Numbered from the stretch's first letter, positions 1-8,642 are shown. The stretch: 64,000 nucleotides of DNA from Natrinema ejinorense (GCF_002494345.1 NZ_NXNI01000001.1:3720001-3784000); one strand, 5' to 3'. Notes: generated by a model not told the origin, from the letters alone. Made by a program: numbers and translations.

Positions 1-197
1 TCGACGCCCGCCGCCGCCGTGCGTTCGCGCAACTCGAGGCCGAGTTCGTACCGCGATCGGGCGGTCGTCTCCTTCTCGCGGAGTTGGACGGCGTCGATAC
101 CGCCGTCGATAGCCGCGTCGACGATCTCGAGTGTCGATCGGTCGCCCGACAGCGACGCCTGCGTGACCAGGTAGACCCGCCAATTCGAGGGATTCAC
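1..197 (-). CDS. thiE: Thiamine-phosphate synthase, N-terminal part (cut by window edge)
   Basis: Only about the first 65 codons are present. ThiE joins the pyrimidine (HMP-PP) and thiazole phosphate moieties to thiamine phosphate in the cytoplasm. The N-terminus contains NWRVYLVTQASLS followed by GGIDAVQLREK; the YLVTQ strand and the QLREK loop are the usual first elements of the ThiE TIM barrel, the latter part of the substrate site in characterised homologues. I chose the GTG start because the family begins only a few residues before the YLVTQ strand and no in-frame ATG lies near. Upstream is a long gene-free stretch, so it probably heads its own transcript. Confidence 0.88.
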   Translation of the reverse strand, partial: MNPSNWRVYLVTQASLSGDRSTLEIVDAAIDGGIDAVQLREKETTARSRYELGLELRERTAAAGV

Positions 198-643
198 GGC
201 CGAAACCAGTGGGTAATATCACTAAGTGGCTTCGATCGAGACGCCACACGACCGGACGGGGAGCCGAGAAGCGGTGGAAAAACGGATCGTTCTTTCGAGC
301 GGGATTACAGTTCGCGAGCTCGCTCGGCCCCAAAGAGGGTCGGGCCCATCCGTTGCCTCCGACTGTACTCCTGTGGTATCCACTGACAATCACTGCACAC
401 CTGACCGCATGACAGTGTCGTGGTTCGTGTGTCACTCGTTGCAGTGGCTACTATCCCGGGAACGAGTTCTAGAGCGGCCCGAACGGGCCGCGAGGCGACC
501 ACTGAGATAGCGTCGGTAGTCCCGTCTCACCGTCCTGCGCTCGAGTCCGTGCCCTTATTGGTATTTAGTCACATTGTTATCTACTAGTCCATCTATATTC
601 TCTACACCACAGATTTATATGGAGGATCGTGGTTGATATGTAT
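198..643. other. Gene-free interval holding one copy of the 80-bp palindromic repeat
   Basis: No open frame here has family-like sequence; the frames that exist run through the repeat at 374-453 on both strands. The right part, from about 555, is AT-rich and carries the promoter of the HTH gene, with a TATA-like TTTATAT near 613. The left part upstream of thiE contains TAATATC, a possible promoter for that gene. Confidence 0.6.
374..453. repeat. 80-bp palindromic repeat, family A, copy 1 (degenerate left arm)
   Basis: It aligns without gaps over 80 positions to the copies at 22667-22746 and 25773-25852. The right arm ends GCAGTGGCTACTA and matches copy 2 almost perfectly; the left arm (TGGTATCCACTGA) has drifted from TAGTAGCCACTGA. 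No coding potential. Confidence 0.75.
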
Positions 644-877
644 ATGATGAAACAAGACGCACGAACGACCGATCGACTCAGCCACGTCCCCGCAGAGCTC
701 GGCTCCGCACAGAGCAAGCTCGTCTACCTCACGCTCGAGGCAACCGGCGGGGCGACGGCGACGGATCTCACCGAACTCCTGAACATGCAGAAACTGTCCG
801 TTCTGAGCGTGCTGTCCTCGCTCGAGGGCGAGGATCTGATCGAGCAAAGCGAGTCCGAGTACGTCATCGCCAACTGA
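644..877 (+). CDS. Small winged-helix DNA-binding protein (MarR/TrmB-like)
   Basis: A 77-residue protein that is almost entirely one winged helix-turn-helix: SKLVYLTLEATGG, then ATDLTELLNMQKLSVLSVLSSL and a short wing ending EYVIAN. This size and layout match small haloarchaeal MarR/TrmB-like regulators; the DNA target and effector are unknown. Several starts are possible (GTG 629, ATG 638, 644, 647). A TATA-like TTTATAT near 613 predicts transcription from about 642, so a leaderless start at 644 or 647 fits best; the GGAGG at 621-625 would then lie outside the message. It is monocistronic, with rpl10e following 83 bp downstream. Confidence 0.75.
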   Translation: MMKQDARTTDRLSHVPAELGSAQSKLVYLTLEATGGATATDLTELLNMQKLSVLSVLSSLEGEDLIEQSESEYVIAN

Positions 878-960
878 GGGCCCGCTCAATCCCGCCCGAC
901 GCGGTGCTTCGAAGCCTTTATCCGCGCGGTGGGCCTCCGTTCTCGTAAGTAATCACAACC

Positions 961-1491
961 ATGTCAGACAAGCCTGCCTCCATGTACCGGGAGATCAGTA
1001 AGCCGGCCTACACGCGCCGCGAGTACATTACTGGCATCCCGGGTTCGAAGATCGCACAGCACAAGATGGGCGACGCCCAGGCGAACGCCGAGGACTACCC
1101 CGTCCAGATCAGCCTCATTACGGAAGAAGAGGTCCAGATCCGTCACGGTTCGCTCGAGGCCTCCCGCCTCTCGGCCAACCGGCACATGCTGAAAAACGCC
1201 GGCGAGAACAACTACAAGATGGTCCTGCGAAAGTTCCCCCACCACGTCATCCGGGAGAACAAGCAGGCGACGGGCGCGGGTGCAGACCGTGTTTCCGACG
1301 GGATGCGTCAGGCGTTCGGGAAGATCGTCGGCACCGCCGCTCGCATCGACGCCGGCGAGCGTATCTTCACCATCTGGTGTGACGTCGACGACGCCGAGTT
1401 CGCCAAGGACGCGCTTCGACGCTCCTACAACAAGATCTCGCCGCCGTGCCGCGTCGTCGTCGAGCGCGGCGAAGAACAGCTGATCGCCTAG
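961..1491 (+). CDS. rpl10e: 50S ribosomal protein L10e (uL16 family)
   Basis: 176 residues, full length for archaeal L10e, the uL16 counterpart that sits in the large subunit near the tRNA sites. The N-terminus ([20 protein letters not shown]), the [16 protein letters not shown] block near residues 82-97, the conserved [13 protein letters not shown] stretch and the [20 protein letters not shown]-terminal region are all typical. The gene stands alone between the HTH gene and a lipoprotein. Directly after the stop codon comes CCACCTTTTACTC, a pyrimidine- and T-rich run of the kind that ends haloarchaeal transcripts. Confidence 0.97.
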   Translation: MSDKPASMYREISKPAYTRREYITGIPGSKIAQHKMGDAQANAEDYPVQISLITEEEVQIRHGSLEASRLSANRHMLKNAGENNYKMVLRKFPHHVIRENKQATGAGADRVSDGMRQAFGKIVGTAARIDAGERIFTIWCDVDDAEFAKDALRRSYNKISPPCRVVVERGEEQLIA

Positions 1492-1870
1492 AAACCACCT
1501 TTTACTCTGCGCTCGTTTCGCGCCGGGAGCGGCGATGCCGCTCCACGGTGCGTTGTCGCTCGGTAAAAGCTGGACCAAAAGCACTCCTCCTTCCGTTCCC
1601 TCGTTCCTGATCGTCACTCGGTCACATCAGTCGTCGGCCCGCTCGTTCGTGCCTTCGGCACTCACTCGCGGTCGGTTCGGTCAACCGCCTGCCTTTCCCC
1701 GGATCGTGCGTCTCTCGCATCTGCTCGAGACGCACTCCCGGCCACGGAACATTCGGATACGTAAGCGGTCCGCACGTCTCCGTGCTGCATGCCGGATCAC
1801 GCCGGCATCAGTTTGTTTGGTGGCCAATCAGACGAAAAGAATAACGTGGGTTCGCTATGGCATATTACGT
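1492..1870. other. Hairpin-rich non-coding interval
   Basis: No plausible gene. It holds a T-rich run after rpl10e, an 8-bp stem with GAT loop at 1526-1544 (GGAGCGGC/GCCGCTCC), a GTGCC-TTC-GGCAC hairpin at 1649-1661, and several TTCG/CTCGC motifs. Base use is unlike the flanking genes. The style resembles the interval at 54756-55215. The end carries the promoter of the lipoprotein gene. Confidence 0.55.
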
Positions 1871-2479
1871 ATGGATCGCCGAGGAGTCCTCGCCGCCGGG
1901 GGAAGTCTGCTCGCGACGTCGGCCGCAGGATGTACCGCGTTCGAGTCCGAACCCGACGACGAAGCCCCGCCGGAACTGGTCGTCGAAGACGTTCGAGTTC
2001 CGGCGGTCGAGCACGTCGACGGCGACGTCGTTCCGCCCGTCGAGTCGATCGACGCGGACTCGGACCACGAGTTCGCCGCGACGTTCGAAAACGCCGGCGA
2101 CGACGGCGAGGCCGCGATTTCGCTGTACCTCCTCGAGGCGGACGACACCGACGGGGACGTCCTCACGGCCGGCGCTCCCGCTCGCGTGACCGTCGTCCAC
2201 TTCGCGGCGGGCGAACGGCGCGATGTCGTCGTCGACGACGTTTCGTCCGAGGGGTACGACGCCTACTTCCTCGAGGCGCAGATCGGGAGCGTCGAGGCGG
2301 ACGTCCGAAACGACGGCGAGGACGGGCTCGTCGAGGTCGCGCTTACGTCACCGGACGGCGAATCGACGGACGACCGGCGGACGCTCGAACTGGACGCTGA
2401 CGCGACCGAGACCGTCTCGTTCGACGGGCCGTTCATGCGGGAAGCGTACGATGTGCGAGCGAAGGCGGCCGACGAGTAG
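1871..2479 (+). CDS. Predicted Tat lipoprotein of unknown function
   Basis: 202 residues. The N-terminus MDRRGVLAAGGSLLATSAAG followed by Cys is a twin-arginine signal ending in a lipobox, so the mature protein should be folded before export and anchored by lipidation outside the cytoplasmic membrane. The mature part is strongly acidic and beta-rich, with phrases such as HEFAATFENAGDDGEAAISL and RDVVVDDVSSEGYDAYFLEA that resemble CARDB/Ig-like domains of haloarchaeal surface proteins. I chose the start at the ATG beginning the Tat signal; the same frame is open for 112 codons upstream, which I regard as chance. No operon partner. Confidence 0.8.
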   Translation: MDRRGVLAAGGSLLATSAAGCTAFESEPDDEAPPELVVEDVRVPAVEHVDGDVVPPVESIDADSDHEFAATFENAGDDGEAAISLYLLEADDTDGDVLTAGAPARVTVVHFAAGERRDVVVDDVSSEGYDAYFLEAQIGSVEADVRNDGEDGLVEVALTSPDGESTDDRRTLELDADATETVSFDGPFMREAYDVRAKAADE

Positions 2480-2567
2480 CGCCGGTGGTCGAGCCCTCCT
2501 CGTTTCGGTCCCGTTTTTCCACTAGCCACGAGACACCTTTTTCCCCATCTCCTCCCGAGTACCGCGT

Positions 2568-3434
2568 ATGATCGATCTCGCGGTCGCGAACGACCAGGAG
2601 ACGTTCGAGCGGATGGGGGAGCCGCTGGCCGAGCGGGGGATAGCGGTTCATCACGTACCCGTGCGCGAGCGCACGATTCCGCTCGATGAACCGCCGTGGG
2701 GGCCCGACGAGTACGACGTCGGCTTCGTCTATCCCGGCCGTCTCATGGAAGGCGGGGTCGCGGATGCCCTGCTCGAGATTCCGTGGCTCAACGACCACGA
2801 AGCGGTGTTGACCTCGCGCAACAAGGCCGAGGTGCTGGCACGACTCGAGCGGGCCGATCTGCCGGTCCCGAAGTCGGTCTACGTCTCGAACGACGTCGGC
2901 GAGACCGAACTTGTCGACGTCTTCGAGCGGTTCGAGCCGCCCGTCGTGGTCAAGCCCAACTCGACGACGCGGGGGGTGGGGGTCGCGAAGGCTCACGATC
3001 TGGATTCCTTTCTGGGGATCTGTGACTACCTCTCGCTGGTCCACGACTACCGGGCGACCGGCGACCAGTCCTTTCTCGTCCAGGAGTATCTCCCGAACGC
3101 GACCGATTATCGGGTGATGATACTCGAGGGCGAGTACGTCGGCGCGGTCGAGCGCAGATTGCCCGACGAGGCGGTGAGCGAGGGCCAGTGGAAGCACAAC
3201 GTCCACCGCGGCGCGGACGCGACCGGCGTCGACCTCCCCGACGCGTGGCGCGAGCTCGCCGAATCGGTCGCTGCCGAACTCGAGATCCCGTTTCTGGGCG
3301 TGGACGTACTCGAGACGGACGACCGGCTAGTGGTCAACGAGACGAACGCGCGACCGACGATCGACGAGGAAACGAAGTACGAACCGGACTTTTACGACCG
3401 ACTTGCGGCCGCGACCCGCACCGTTGGGGACTGA
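2568..3434 (+). CDS. RimK-like ATP-grasp ligase
   Basis: 288 residues. ATP-grasp enzymes use ATP to form an acyl-phosphate and then an amide bond; RimK relatives add glutamate or related amino acids to proteins or small molecules. Visible are the lysine-containing PVVVKPNSTTRGVGV strand (about residues 125-139), the LVQEYLP hinge, and the metal-binding end FLGVDVLE...VVNETNARPTIDEE. The N-terminal third (IDLAVANDQETFERMGEPLA) is a pre-ATP-grasp domain. The amino-acid donor and acceptor cannot be told from sequence. The TGA stop coincides with the start of a family B hairpin repeat, and hsp20 converges from the other side. Confidence 0.85.
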   Translation: MIDLAVANDQETFERMGEPLAERGIAVHHVPVRERTIPLDEPPWGPDEYDVGFVYPGRLMEGGVADALLEIPWLNDHEAVLTSRNKAEVLARLERADLPVPKSVYVSNDVGETELVDVFERFEPPVVVKPNSTTRGVGVAKAHDLDSFLGICDYLSLVHDYRATGDQSFLVQEYLPNATDYRVMILEGEYVGAVERRLPDEAVSEGQWKHNVHRGADATGVDLPDAWRELAESVAAELEIPFLGVDVLETDDRLVVNETNARPTIDEETKYEPDFYDRLAAATRTVGD

Positions 3435-3518
3435 GACGGTCTGTTGTACCCTTCTACCGGCGCAACCACAGGGCAGTTCGCGGTTGCGTCGGCACTGACG
3501 TCCAGTTGTCCGTATGAG
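3432..3518. repeat. 86-bp hairpin repeat, family B, copy 1
   Basis: It starts with the TGA of the RimK-like gene and reads TGAGACGGTCTG, ending TTGTCCGTATGAG. It shares ACGGT...CCGT outer arms, GCACTGACG, and an inner stem GGCGCAACC/GGTTGCGTC with the copies near 40469, 56474, 60133 and 62017. It lies between two convergent genes, so a terminator role is possible. Confidence 0.7.
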
Positions 3519-3556
3519 AAGACCGAAAACGAATCGGTTCGACCGCGACTGTCCGA

Positions 3557-3958
3557 TTACTCGAGACTGATATCGGAGGACTGTTCGGCCCGATCGAAGA
3601 CGACTTCGAGGACGCCGTTGTTGTAGGTCGCCGATGCGCTGTGTTCGTTGACGCGGGTCGGCAGCGAGACGCGTTCGTCGTACTGGCGGTGGTCGCTCTC
3701 CGCGGAAATCGTCAGGGTATCGCCGTCGCACTCGAGTTCGATGTTGTCCTTTTCGACGCCAGGGAGGTCGGCGACAACGCGGACCTCGTCGTCGGTCTCG
3801 TGGATGTCGACGTGGGTGTCCATGCCGAACCCGTTATCGACCGCACTCGAGGAGTTGAAATCGACGTTGGCATCGGCTCCGTTCATCATCTCGTTCATCA
3901 TTCGTTCGATCTCGCGAAACAGGTCGTCGAAGGGTTCGTCGCGGTCGTCTCGGCGCAT
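3557..3958 (-). CDS. hsp20: Small heat shock protein, Hsp20/alpha-crystallin family
   Basis: 133 residues. An ATP-independent chaperone that holds unfolding proteins. The alpha-crystallin domain spans roughly residues 45-125: VDIHETDDEVRVVADLPGVEK, NIELECDGDTLTISAE, a Val-Ser-Leu-Pro strand, then NGVLEVVF, the GVLEV motif that ends the domain. The N-terminal arm (FDDLFREIERMMNEMMNG) is Met-rich and amphipathic, as expected for substrate binding and oligomer formation. A C-terminal IXI motif is not clear; the tail ends SSDISLE. Single gene, reading away from GAPDH's 3' end. Confidence 0.93.
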   Translation of the reverse strand: MRRDDRDEPFDDLFREIERMMNEMMNGADANVDFNSSSAVDNGFGMDTHVDIHETDDEVRVVADLPGVEKDNIELECDGDTLTISAESDHRQYDERVSLPTRVNEHSASATYNNGVLEVVFDRAEQSSDISLE

Positions 3959-4058
3959 GGACGGGTGTAGGGTGGCGGGTGGGAAAAACTTTCTGTCGCT
4001 GCTATACGACCGGGAGCCGATCGTCGGCCGGCGTGGGGATCGTCGTCCGGGACAGTCA

Positions 4059-4082
4059 CTCGCTCGAGTCGACTCGAGCGAG
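4059..4082. terminator. Perfect 24-bp palindrome downstream of GAPDH
   Basis: CTCGCTCGAGTC joined directly to its reverse complement GACTCGAGCGAG, 12 bp per arm and no spacer. It lies 17 bp after the GAPDH stop and before hsp20, the position expected of a terminator or mRNA 3'-end structure. No T-run follows on the minus strand, so a factor site is also possible. Confidence 0.4.
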
Positions 4083-4098
4083 AGAGACGGAAGCGCGT

Positions 4099-5112
4099 CT
4101 AGAACCCGATCCCGAGCGTCTCGTTGGTCGTTTCGATGCTTTCCTCGGCGTCGGCAGCGCCGGTCACGGCACGAACGGCATCGACGTTCTCCGGGACGAC
4201 GTCGCTCTCCTGGTGAATGCCCTGGAACAGGTAACAGTCCCGGCCGACGGTCGAGACGGATTCCTCCCAGATGCAGTTCTCCCAGATGTCGCCGCGCGGT
4301 CGGCCCGCGTCCAGCGCGTACTCCTTGAGTTTGCCGCTGCCGTCGATGTCCATCCGCTCGGGGATCAGGAACAGGCGCGACTCGTCGGCGAACAGTTCGC
4401 GGACGTCGGCCGCGTCGACTTCCTCCTCCAACGTGACGTTGAGGCTGTGCATGTGCATCAGCGTCGCGGGCACCTTCATGCCGAGCGTATCGATATCGAG
4501 ATCGGTGAAGATGGTCTCGACGTCGGGACCGTGGTGGGAGGGAATCGTCACCGGATTCGGGAGGATGTCGTTGATCGGCCCACGCGAGGTCTGGCCGGGG
4601 TCGCCACCGCGACGGACGAGCGTCGCGCGGACCTTCTCGACGCCGTAGGCCTCCCGGAGCGGTGCGATGACGCGAGAGAGTCCGGTCGTGTTACAGGAGA
4701 CGACGCGCACGTGGTCTGCGTCGACGGCGTCCTCGAAGTTCGAGCGCGCGTTGAAGCTCACGTCGGTGAGGTCGGCGTCCTCGCCGCCCTGATAGAGCGC
4801 GGGCGTGTCGTACTCCTCGTAGAGTTCCTTGTTCTGCGCGCCGATCCCCGACGGCGTGGCGTCGACGACGACGTCCGCGTCGGCCACCAGGTCCTCGACC
4901 GGCCCCGCGATCTCGAGGCCGGCCTCGGCGAACAGTTCCTCGCGTTCTTCGACGGCCGCATAGAGGGCAAAGCCCTTCTCGATCGCTGTTTCGGCCTCGA
5001 AGTTCGGCCGCGTCTTCGCAACTCCCAGTACCTCCATGTCGGGCTGTTGCCGGACGGCGTCCGCGACGCGCTTGCCGATCGTGCCGTAGCCGTTGATGGC
5101 GACCTGTAGCAT
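4099..5112 (-). CDS. gap: Type II glyceraldehyde-3-phosphate dehydrogenase (archaeal)
   Basis: 337 residues, full length. It interconverts glyceraldehyde-3-phosphate and 1,3-bisphosphoglycerate with NAD(P)(H) in the cytoplasm; in haloarchaea this form usually serves gluconeogenesis (family knowledge). The Rossmann motif is at the N-terminus ([15 protein letters not shown]), [12 protein letters not shown] near residue 89 is characteristic of the archaeal enzyme, and the catalytic cysteine is in [12 protein letters not shown] near residue 140. [20 protein letters not shown] and [10 protein letters not shown] are further family blocks. A TATA-like GATTATCC on the minus strand at 5139-5146 puts transcription within a few bases of the ATG, so the message is probably leaderless. 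Confidence 0.96.
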   Translation of the reverse strand: MLQVAINGYGTIGKRVADAVRQQPDMEVLGVAKTRPNFEAETAIEKGFALYAAVEEREELFAEAGLEIAGPVEDLVADADVVVDATPSGIGAQNKELYEEYDTPALYQGGEDADLTDVSFNARSNFEDAVDADHVRVVSCNTTGLSRVIAPLREAYGVEKVRATLVRRGGDPGQTSRGPINDILPNPVTIPSHHGPDVETIFTDLDIDTLGMKVPATLMHMHSLNVTLEEEVDAADVRELFADESRLFLIPERMDIDGSGKLKEYALDAGRPRGDIWENCIWEESVSTVGRDCYLFQGIHQESDVVPENVDAVRAVTGAADAEESIETTNETLGIGF

Positions 5113-5138
5113 ATACTCGGGAGTGAACCACCGAGCGG

Positions 5139-5146
5139 GATAATCG
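5139..5146 (-). promoter_or_regulatory. TATA box of the GAPDH gene
   Basis: On the minus strand the sequence is GATTATCC, centred about 28 bp upstream of the GAPDH ATG. This spacing is the normal one for a leaderless haloarchaeal gene. Confidence 0.5.
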
Positions 5147-5321
5147 TTTCGAGCCCTCGCAGCCGATTGTTACTCGGATCGGAGTTCAGGTCGCTCTCGA
5201 GACCGATCGCGGTATTCGTTCGTCCCTTCACTCGAGCGGGTTCCCTGCTTCGAGGCCGGCCGAGAACCCCTCCGCGGGACCGAAGGCAAGACATATCGGC
5301 TCGCTCACCACACACGCACGT

Positions 5322-6278
5322 ATGGTAGCACTTCGAGACGCGGCCGAGACAGCGGTTCGTCAGTGTCTGGGTCTGGAGGCGGGAGAGTCGTGTGCGGTCG
5401 TTACCGACGACGAGCGCGAACCCATCGGGGAGGCGATCTACGAGGTGGCGACCGAGATCACCGACGACGCCGTGCTCGTCCGCTATCCGCCGGGGGAGAC
5501 CCACGGTAGCGAGCCGCCGGCACCGGTTGCAGCTGCGATGGCCGGGGCCGACGTGGTGCTCGCGCCGACGACCAAGAGCCTGAGCCACACTCGGGCCCGA
5601 ACCGAAGCCAACGAGGCGGGCGCGCGGGTTGCGACGCTGCCCGGCATCACCGAGGACGTCTTCACGACCGGCCTCGACGCCGATTACGAGTCCATCGCGG
5701 CCCACTGCGAAGCGGTCCGCGAGCAGGTCGCCGACGCCGACGAGATTCGCGTCATCACCGACGCTGGAACTGATATTACCTTCGACGTTGGCGGACGGGA
5801 CTGGTTCTCGGACACCGGTATCGTCCACGAACCCGGTCAAATGTCGAACCTCCCGGCCGGCGAGGTATTCATCAGTCCCACGACCGCGGACGGAACGTTC
5901 GTCGTCGACGGGACGATGCGTCCCCACGGGCTGCTCGAGGAGGGCCACCGGCTCACGTTCGAGGTCGAGGACGGCCTCGTCACGCACATTTCCGACGACG
6001 AGATCCGCGAAACGGTCGAGAACGCTGCCGAAGCGGTCGGGGACGCCGCGTACAACCTCGCGGAACTCGGTATCGGGACGAACGTGGCGGTCACCGAACT
6101 CGTCGGCTCGGTCCTCCTCGACGAGAAGGCCGGTGGTACCGTCCACATCGCGATCGGCGACAACGCGGGCATCGGCGGCGAGACGGAAGCGCCGATCCAC
6201 CTCGACGGGATCGTTCGGGAGCCGACCGTCCTCGCCGACGGCGATCCCGTCGAACTTCCCCAGCCGGACGGTTCCTGA
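5322..6278 (+). CDS. M29-family aminopeptidase (thermophilic metalloprotease family)
   Basis: 318 residues, shorter than bacterial M29 aminopeptidases (about 370-410). A predicted cytoplasmic metallo-aminopeptidase that trims N-terminal residues from peptides. The metal-binding half is clear: NLPAGEVFISPTTADGTFVV, then GIGTN, VTELVGSVLLDEKAGGTVHI and IGGETEAPIHLDGIV, which hold the Glu, His and Asp ligands known from AmpS/PepS. The shortening is in the N-terminal domain. A TATA-like ACATAT at 5291-5296 lies 28 bp before the ATG, indicating a leaderless transcript. Unlinked to peptide transporters here. Confidence 0.85.
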   Translation: MVALRDAAETAVRQCLGLEAGESCAVVTDDEREPIGEAIYEVATEITDDAVLVRYPPGETHGSEPPAPVAAAMAGADVVLAPTTKSLSHTRARTEANEAGARVATLPGITEDVFTTGLDADYESIAAHCEAVREQVADADEIRVITDAGTDITFDVGGRDWFSDTGIVHEPGQMSNLPAGEVFISPTTADGTFVVDGTMRPHGLLEEGHRLTFEVEDGLVTHISDDEIRETVENAAEAVGDAAYNLAELGIGTNVAVTELVGSVLLDEKAGGTVHIAIGDNAGIGGETEAPIHLDGIVREPTVLADGDPVELPQPDGS

Positions 6279-6417
6279 TCGGTTGGGAGCGCCCGAAGGT
6301 TCGGCTCCGTTTTGTGTCTATCTCGAGGGGAAATTCCGTCTGTGTCGATCGATTAAATCTTCACCGTATGTGTGGGAACCTAGTGGTTTCAAGTGGTGAT
6401 AGTGTGAGTTCGGACCG

Positions 6418-6999
6418 ATGAGCGGAACGAAGGGATACGACATTCGGGGGATAGAGCTCACGGACGACCGATACACTGTCGAGCAGGGACTCGTTCGGAA
6501 CAAGTACAAAGCGCTCGACGTCGACGGGAACGTCGTTCTCAGGGGCAAACAGAAGATGCTCAAGATGAAAGAGGAGTTTCCGTTCGTCGACGCCGACGGC
6601 AACGAGGTGTTCACGGTGAAAGCCGGCGGCATCATCGATGTCGCAGGGAACTACGTGCTTTCAGACGCCGAGACCGGCGAGAATCTCGTTATTCTGGATA
6701 ACGACTACTCGCTGCTTCAGGACACCTGGAAGATTCGCGATGCGACCACGGAGGCGAAACTGGCCGAAATCAACTCCCGTGGTGCGATGGTGACGCTGGC
6801 CCGGAACATCGTTCCGTTCGGCGGCTGGATCCCGCACAAGTACGAAATCACGGATCAAGAGGGCGCTCACGTCGGCTCCATCGACGGGCAGTTCTCGCTG
6901 CGGGACCGCTACGAGATCACCATCGACGACGCCAGCACCGTCCCGAAAGAGCCCATCGTTGCAGCGGCGATGGTCATCGACGCGATTCAGGGGAACTAG
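6418..6999 (+). CDS. LURP-one-related (scramblase-like fold) protein
   Basis: 193 residues with the repeated beta-strand pattern of the LURP1/tubby-like family: YTVEQGLVRNKYKALDVDGN, KMLKMKEEFPFVDADGNEVF, DVAGNYVLSDAETGENLVIL, SLLQDTWKIRD and GSIDGQFSLRDRYEITIDD. The family forms a 12-stranded barrel around a helix, and the C-terminal helix (KEPIVAAAMVIDAIQ) is present. Homologues are common in haloarchaea; no biochemical role is established, and the relation to phospholipid scramblases is structural only. It stands alone between the aminopeptidase and a zinc-finger gene. Confidence 0.8.
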   Translation: MSGTKGYDIRGIELTDDRYTVEQGLVRNKYKALDVDGNVVLRGKQKMLKMKEEFPFVDADGNEVFTVKAGGIIDVAGNYVLSDAETGENLVILDNDYSLLQDTWKIRDATTEAKLAEINSRGAMVTLARNIVPFGGWIPHKYEITDQEGAHVGSIDGQFSLRDRYEITIDDASTVPKEPIVAAAMVIDAIQGN

Positions 7000-7164
7000 T
7001 GGCGGTCCACGCCTGCAGTCGACGGTTGGAACGAGACTAGTGTTCTCTTCCGTGTCGGCTATAGGGACGAACTGATTTCCAGGGCGTTCGACCCAGCAGT
7101 CGTTATCTGACCGGGAGTAGGACGGGTTCAATCGGCTTTTAGGTGCGTAGCGTGTACAGGGGGT

Positions 7165-7818
7165 ATGAGCGAACTACCGGATCGGGTTCCGACGCCCTGT
7201 CCTTCGTGCTCGCCGGACCTCGAGACGGTCCACGAGGTACTCACGGACGGCGGCGGTACCCTCACCGTTCGATGCAGCGAGTGTAGTCACGTCCACAAGA
7301 TCCACCCCGAACGCGAGAGCGAAGTCACGCTCGACGTCGTCGTCTCCCAGGGCGGGGAATCGTTCACGGCGAACGTCACCACGCCCGAGGACGAGACCAT
7401 CGAGGTCGGCGACGAGTTCATCCTCGAGACCGAGGAAGTCCTCTCGACGGTTCGCGTGACGAGTCTCGAACTCGGCGGGCAAAAACGAGTCGAGGAAGCG
7501 TCTGCCGACGAGGTCGAGACCGTCTGGACCCGCGAGGTCGACAACGTCGGGGTCAACGTGACCGTCCATCCACAGGACGGGTCACGGGAGGACAGCCGGA
7601 GCATCACGGTCCACGTTCCCGGCGACTACGAGTTCGAGGTCGGTGCCGTCGACTCCTTCGGCGACGACGAGTTCGAGATCGACGCCTTCGTCGTCCGCGG
7701 CGACGCCGACGGCTACCGACGGGATCGCTTCGATATGGAGGGGGATGCTGCCTTCGCGAAGGACATCAAGCGCGTCTACGCCTACGACGAACAGAGCAGC
7801 GCCTGGTCCGCCTGGTAA
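7165..7818 (+). CDS. HVO_0476-family zinc finger protein
   Basis: 217 residues. The N-terminus has two CxxC pairs (CPSCSPDL and CSECSHVH) forming a zinc ribbon over residues 12-45, followed by acidic beta-rich domains (VTLDVVVSQGGESFTANVTT, VTSLELGGQKRVEEASADE, VGVNVTVHPQDGS). The layout matches the haloarchaeal family named after HVO_0476, of unknown function; a nucleic-acid or protein-binding role is a guess. A GGCTTTTAGG stretch 27 bp upstream acts as TATA box for a leaderless start at this ATG. Confidence 0.82.
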   Translation: MSELPDRVPTPCPSCSPDLETVHEVLTDGGGTLTVRCSECSHVHKIHPERESEVTLDVVVSQGGESFTANVTTPEDETIEVGDEFILETEEVLSTVRVTSLELGGQKRVEEASADEVETVWTREVDNVGVNVTVHPQDGSREDSRSITVHVPGDYEFEVGAVDSFGDDEFEIDAFVVRGDADGYRRDRFDMEGDAAFAKDIKRVYAYDEQSSAWSAW

Positions 7819-7971
7819 TTTTCTCGGCTACACGCGGCGGGGTCCTCACAGGCCTGTACGCCTTCGAACCTGACGGCACCTAGACCCACTCTTTCCCGCG
7901 TACACGCGTCCGTGCTGTTCGTGTCGATTCACCCTCGAGGCAGCCGTTCGAAAGACGGTGACACTGACCGC

Positions 7972-8268
7972 TTACTGAACGTACAGCGAATATGCGATCA
8001 CGAGGAAGCCGGCCAAAACGAGCAGACTTTCGAGTAAAATTCCCGTTATGAGGAGGACGTCGAGCAGTTCGTACAACATACCGGCGAGTACTAACCCGAG
8101 CGTGACCAGACCGAAGCCGGCCGCGAGATAGCCCAGTGATCGCTGTCGGGTTCGACGATACGCCTTGAACGCGAAATACGTGATAAACCCACCCACCACG
8201 AGCACGAGGGTCTTGACGATCGTCAGCGCGAGTGTCATCCCCGTCGGACCGGCTGGAAGCGCGTTCAT
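7972..8268 (-). CDS. Small three-helix membrane protein (DUF7521-like)
   Basis: 98 residues from the ATG that overlaps the stop of the upstream HTH gene (ATGA). Three hydrophobic segments are evident: LALTIVKTLVLVVGGFITYF, SLGYLAAGFGLVTLGLVLAG and LLITGILLESLLVLAGFLVI, with a basic loop (KAYRRTRQR) after the first. The pairing of a tiny winged-helix regulator with a three-helix membrane protein is a recurrent haloarchaeal arrangement; the function is unknown. Overlap and same strand imply co-translation with the regulator. Confidence 0.78.
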   Translation of the reverse strand: MNALPAGPTGMTLALTIVKTLVLVVGGFITYFAFKAYRRTRQRSLGYLAAGFGLVTLGLVLAGMLYELLDVLLITGILLESLLVLAGFLVIAYSLYVQ

Positions 8269-8642
8269 GTTTCCTTTCGTACCTCCGACCACAGCTCTGC
8301 GAGCCGTTCGTCGGCAGTCCGGGCCGGCCGCTCGATCTGGACAGACAGCGATCGGTCCTCGTCTAACCCGAGCGTAATCTCGTCGAACGCGACCGAGTAC
8401 TTGCTCGCGTGATGCCCGTCCTGTCGAATCTCCGTCGACTCCTCGAGCAGCGTCGCTTCGGTCAACAACTCGAGTTTACGGTACAGCGTCGACTGGGGGA
8501 TCTCACACTGCTTCGATAGCTCGGCAGCAGTCATGGGTTCCTCGAGATTGCGAATAATCTCACGGCAGTCGGGATCGTCCAACGCAGCGCAGATCTCCTC
8601 CGCGGACGTCGTCGACTCCGAAGCGAACGGGTCCCGGACCAT
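8265..8642 (-). CDS. Winged helix-turn-helix regulator (ArsR-like)
   Basis: 125 residues. The DNA-binding domain is DDPDCREIIRNLEEPMTAAELSKQCEIPQSTLYRKLELLTEATLLEE (quoted in spirit; key parts AAELSKQCEIPQSTLYRKL), a winged helix of the ArsR/HTH_20 type, followed by a beta wing (KYSVAFDEITLGL) and a C-terminal helix. I chose the ATG starting MVRDPF because GATAAACC lies about 27 bp upstream, matching leaderless transcription; an ATG eight codons earlier falls between the TATA box and the transcript start. Its stop overlaps the start of the membrane protein gene, so it probably senses or controls a membrane-linked signal. Confidence 0.82.
   Translation of the reverse strand: MVRDPFASESTTSAEEICAALDDPDCREIIRNLEEPMTAAELSKQCEIPQSTLYRKLELLTEATLLEESTEIRQDGHHASKYSVAFDEITLGLDEDRSLSVQIERPARTADERLAELWSEVRKET

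Noticed and set aside
964-1617. Long frame opposite rpl10e
   Set aside because: Antisense shadow of a strongly conserved gene; GC-rich codons leave few stops on the other strand.
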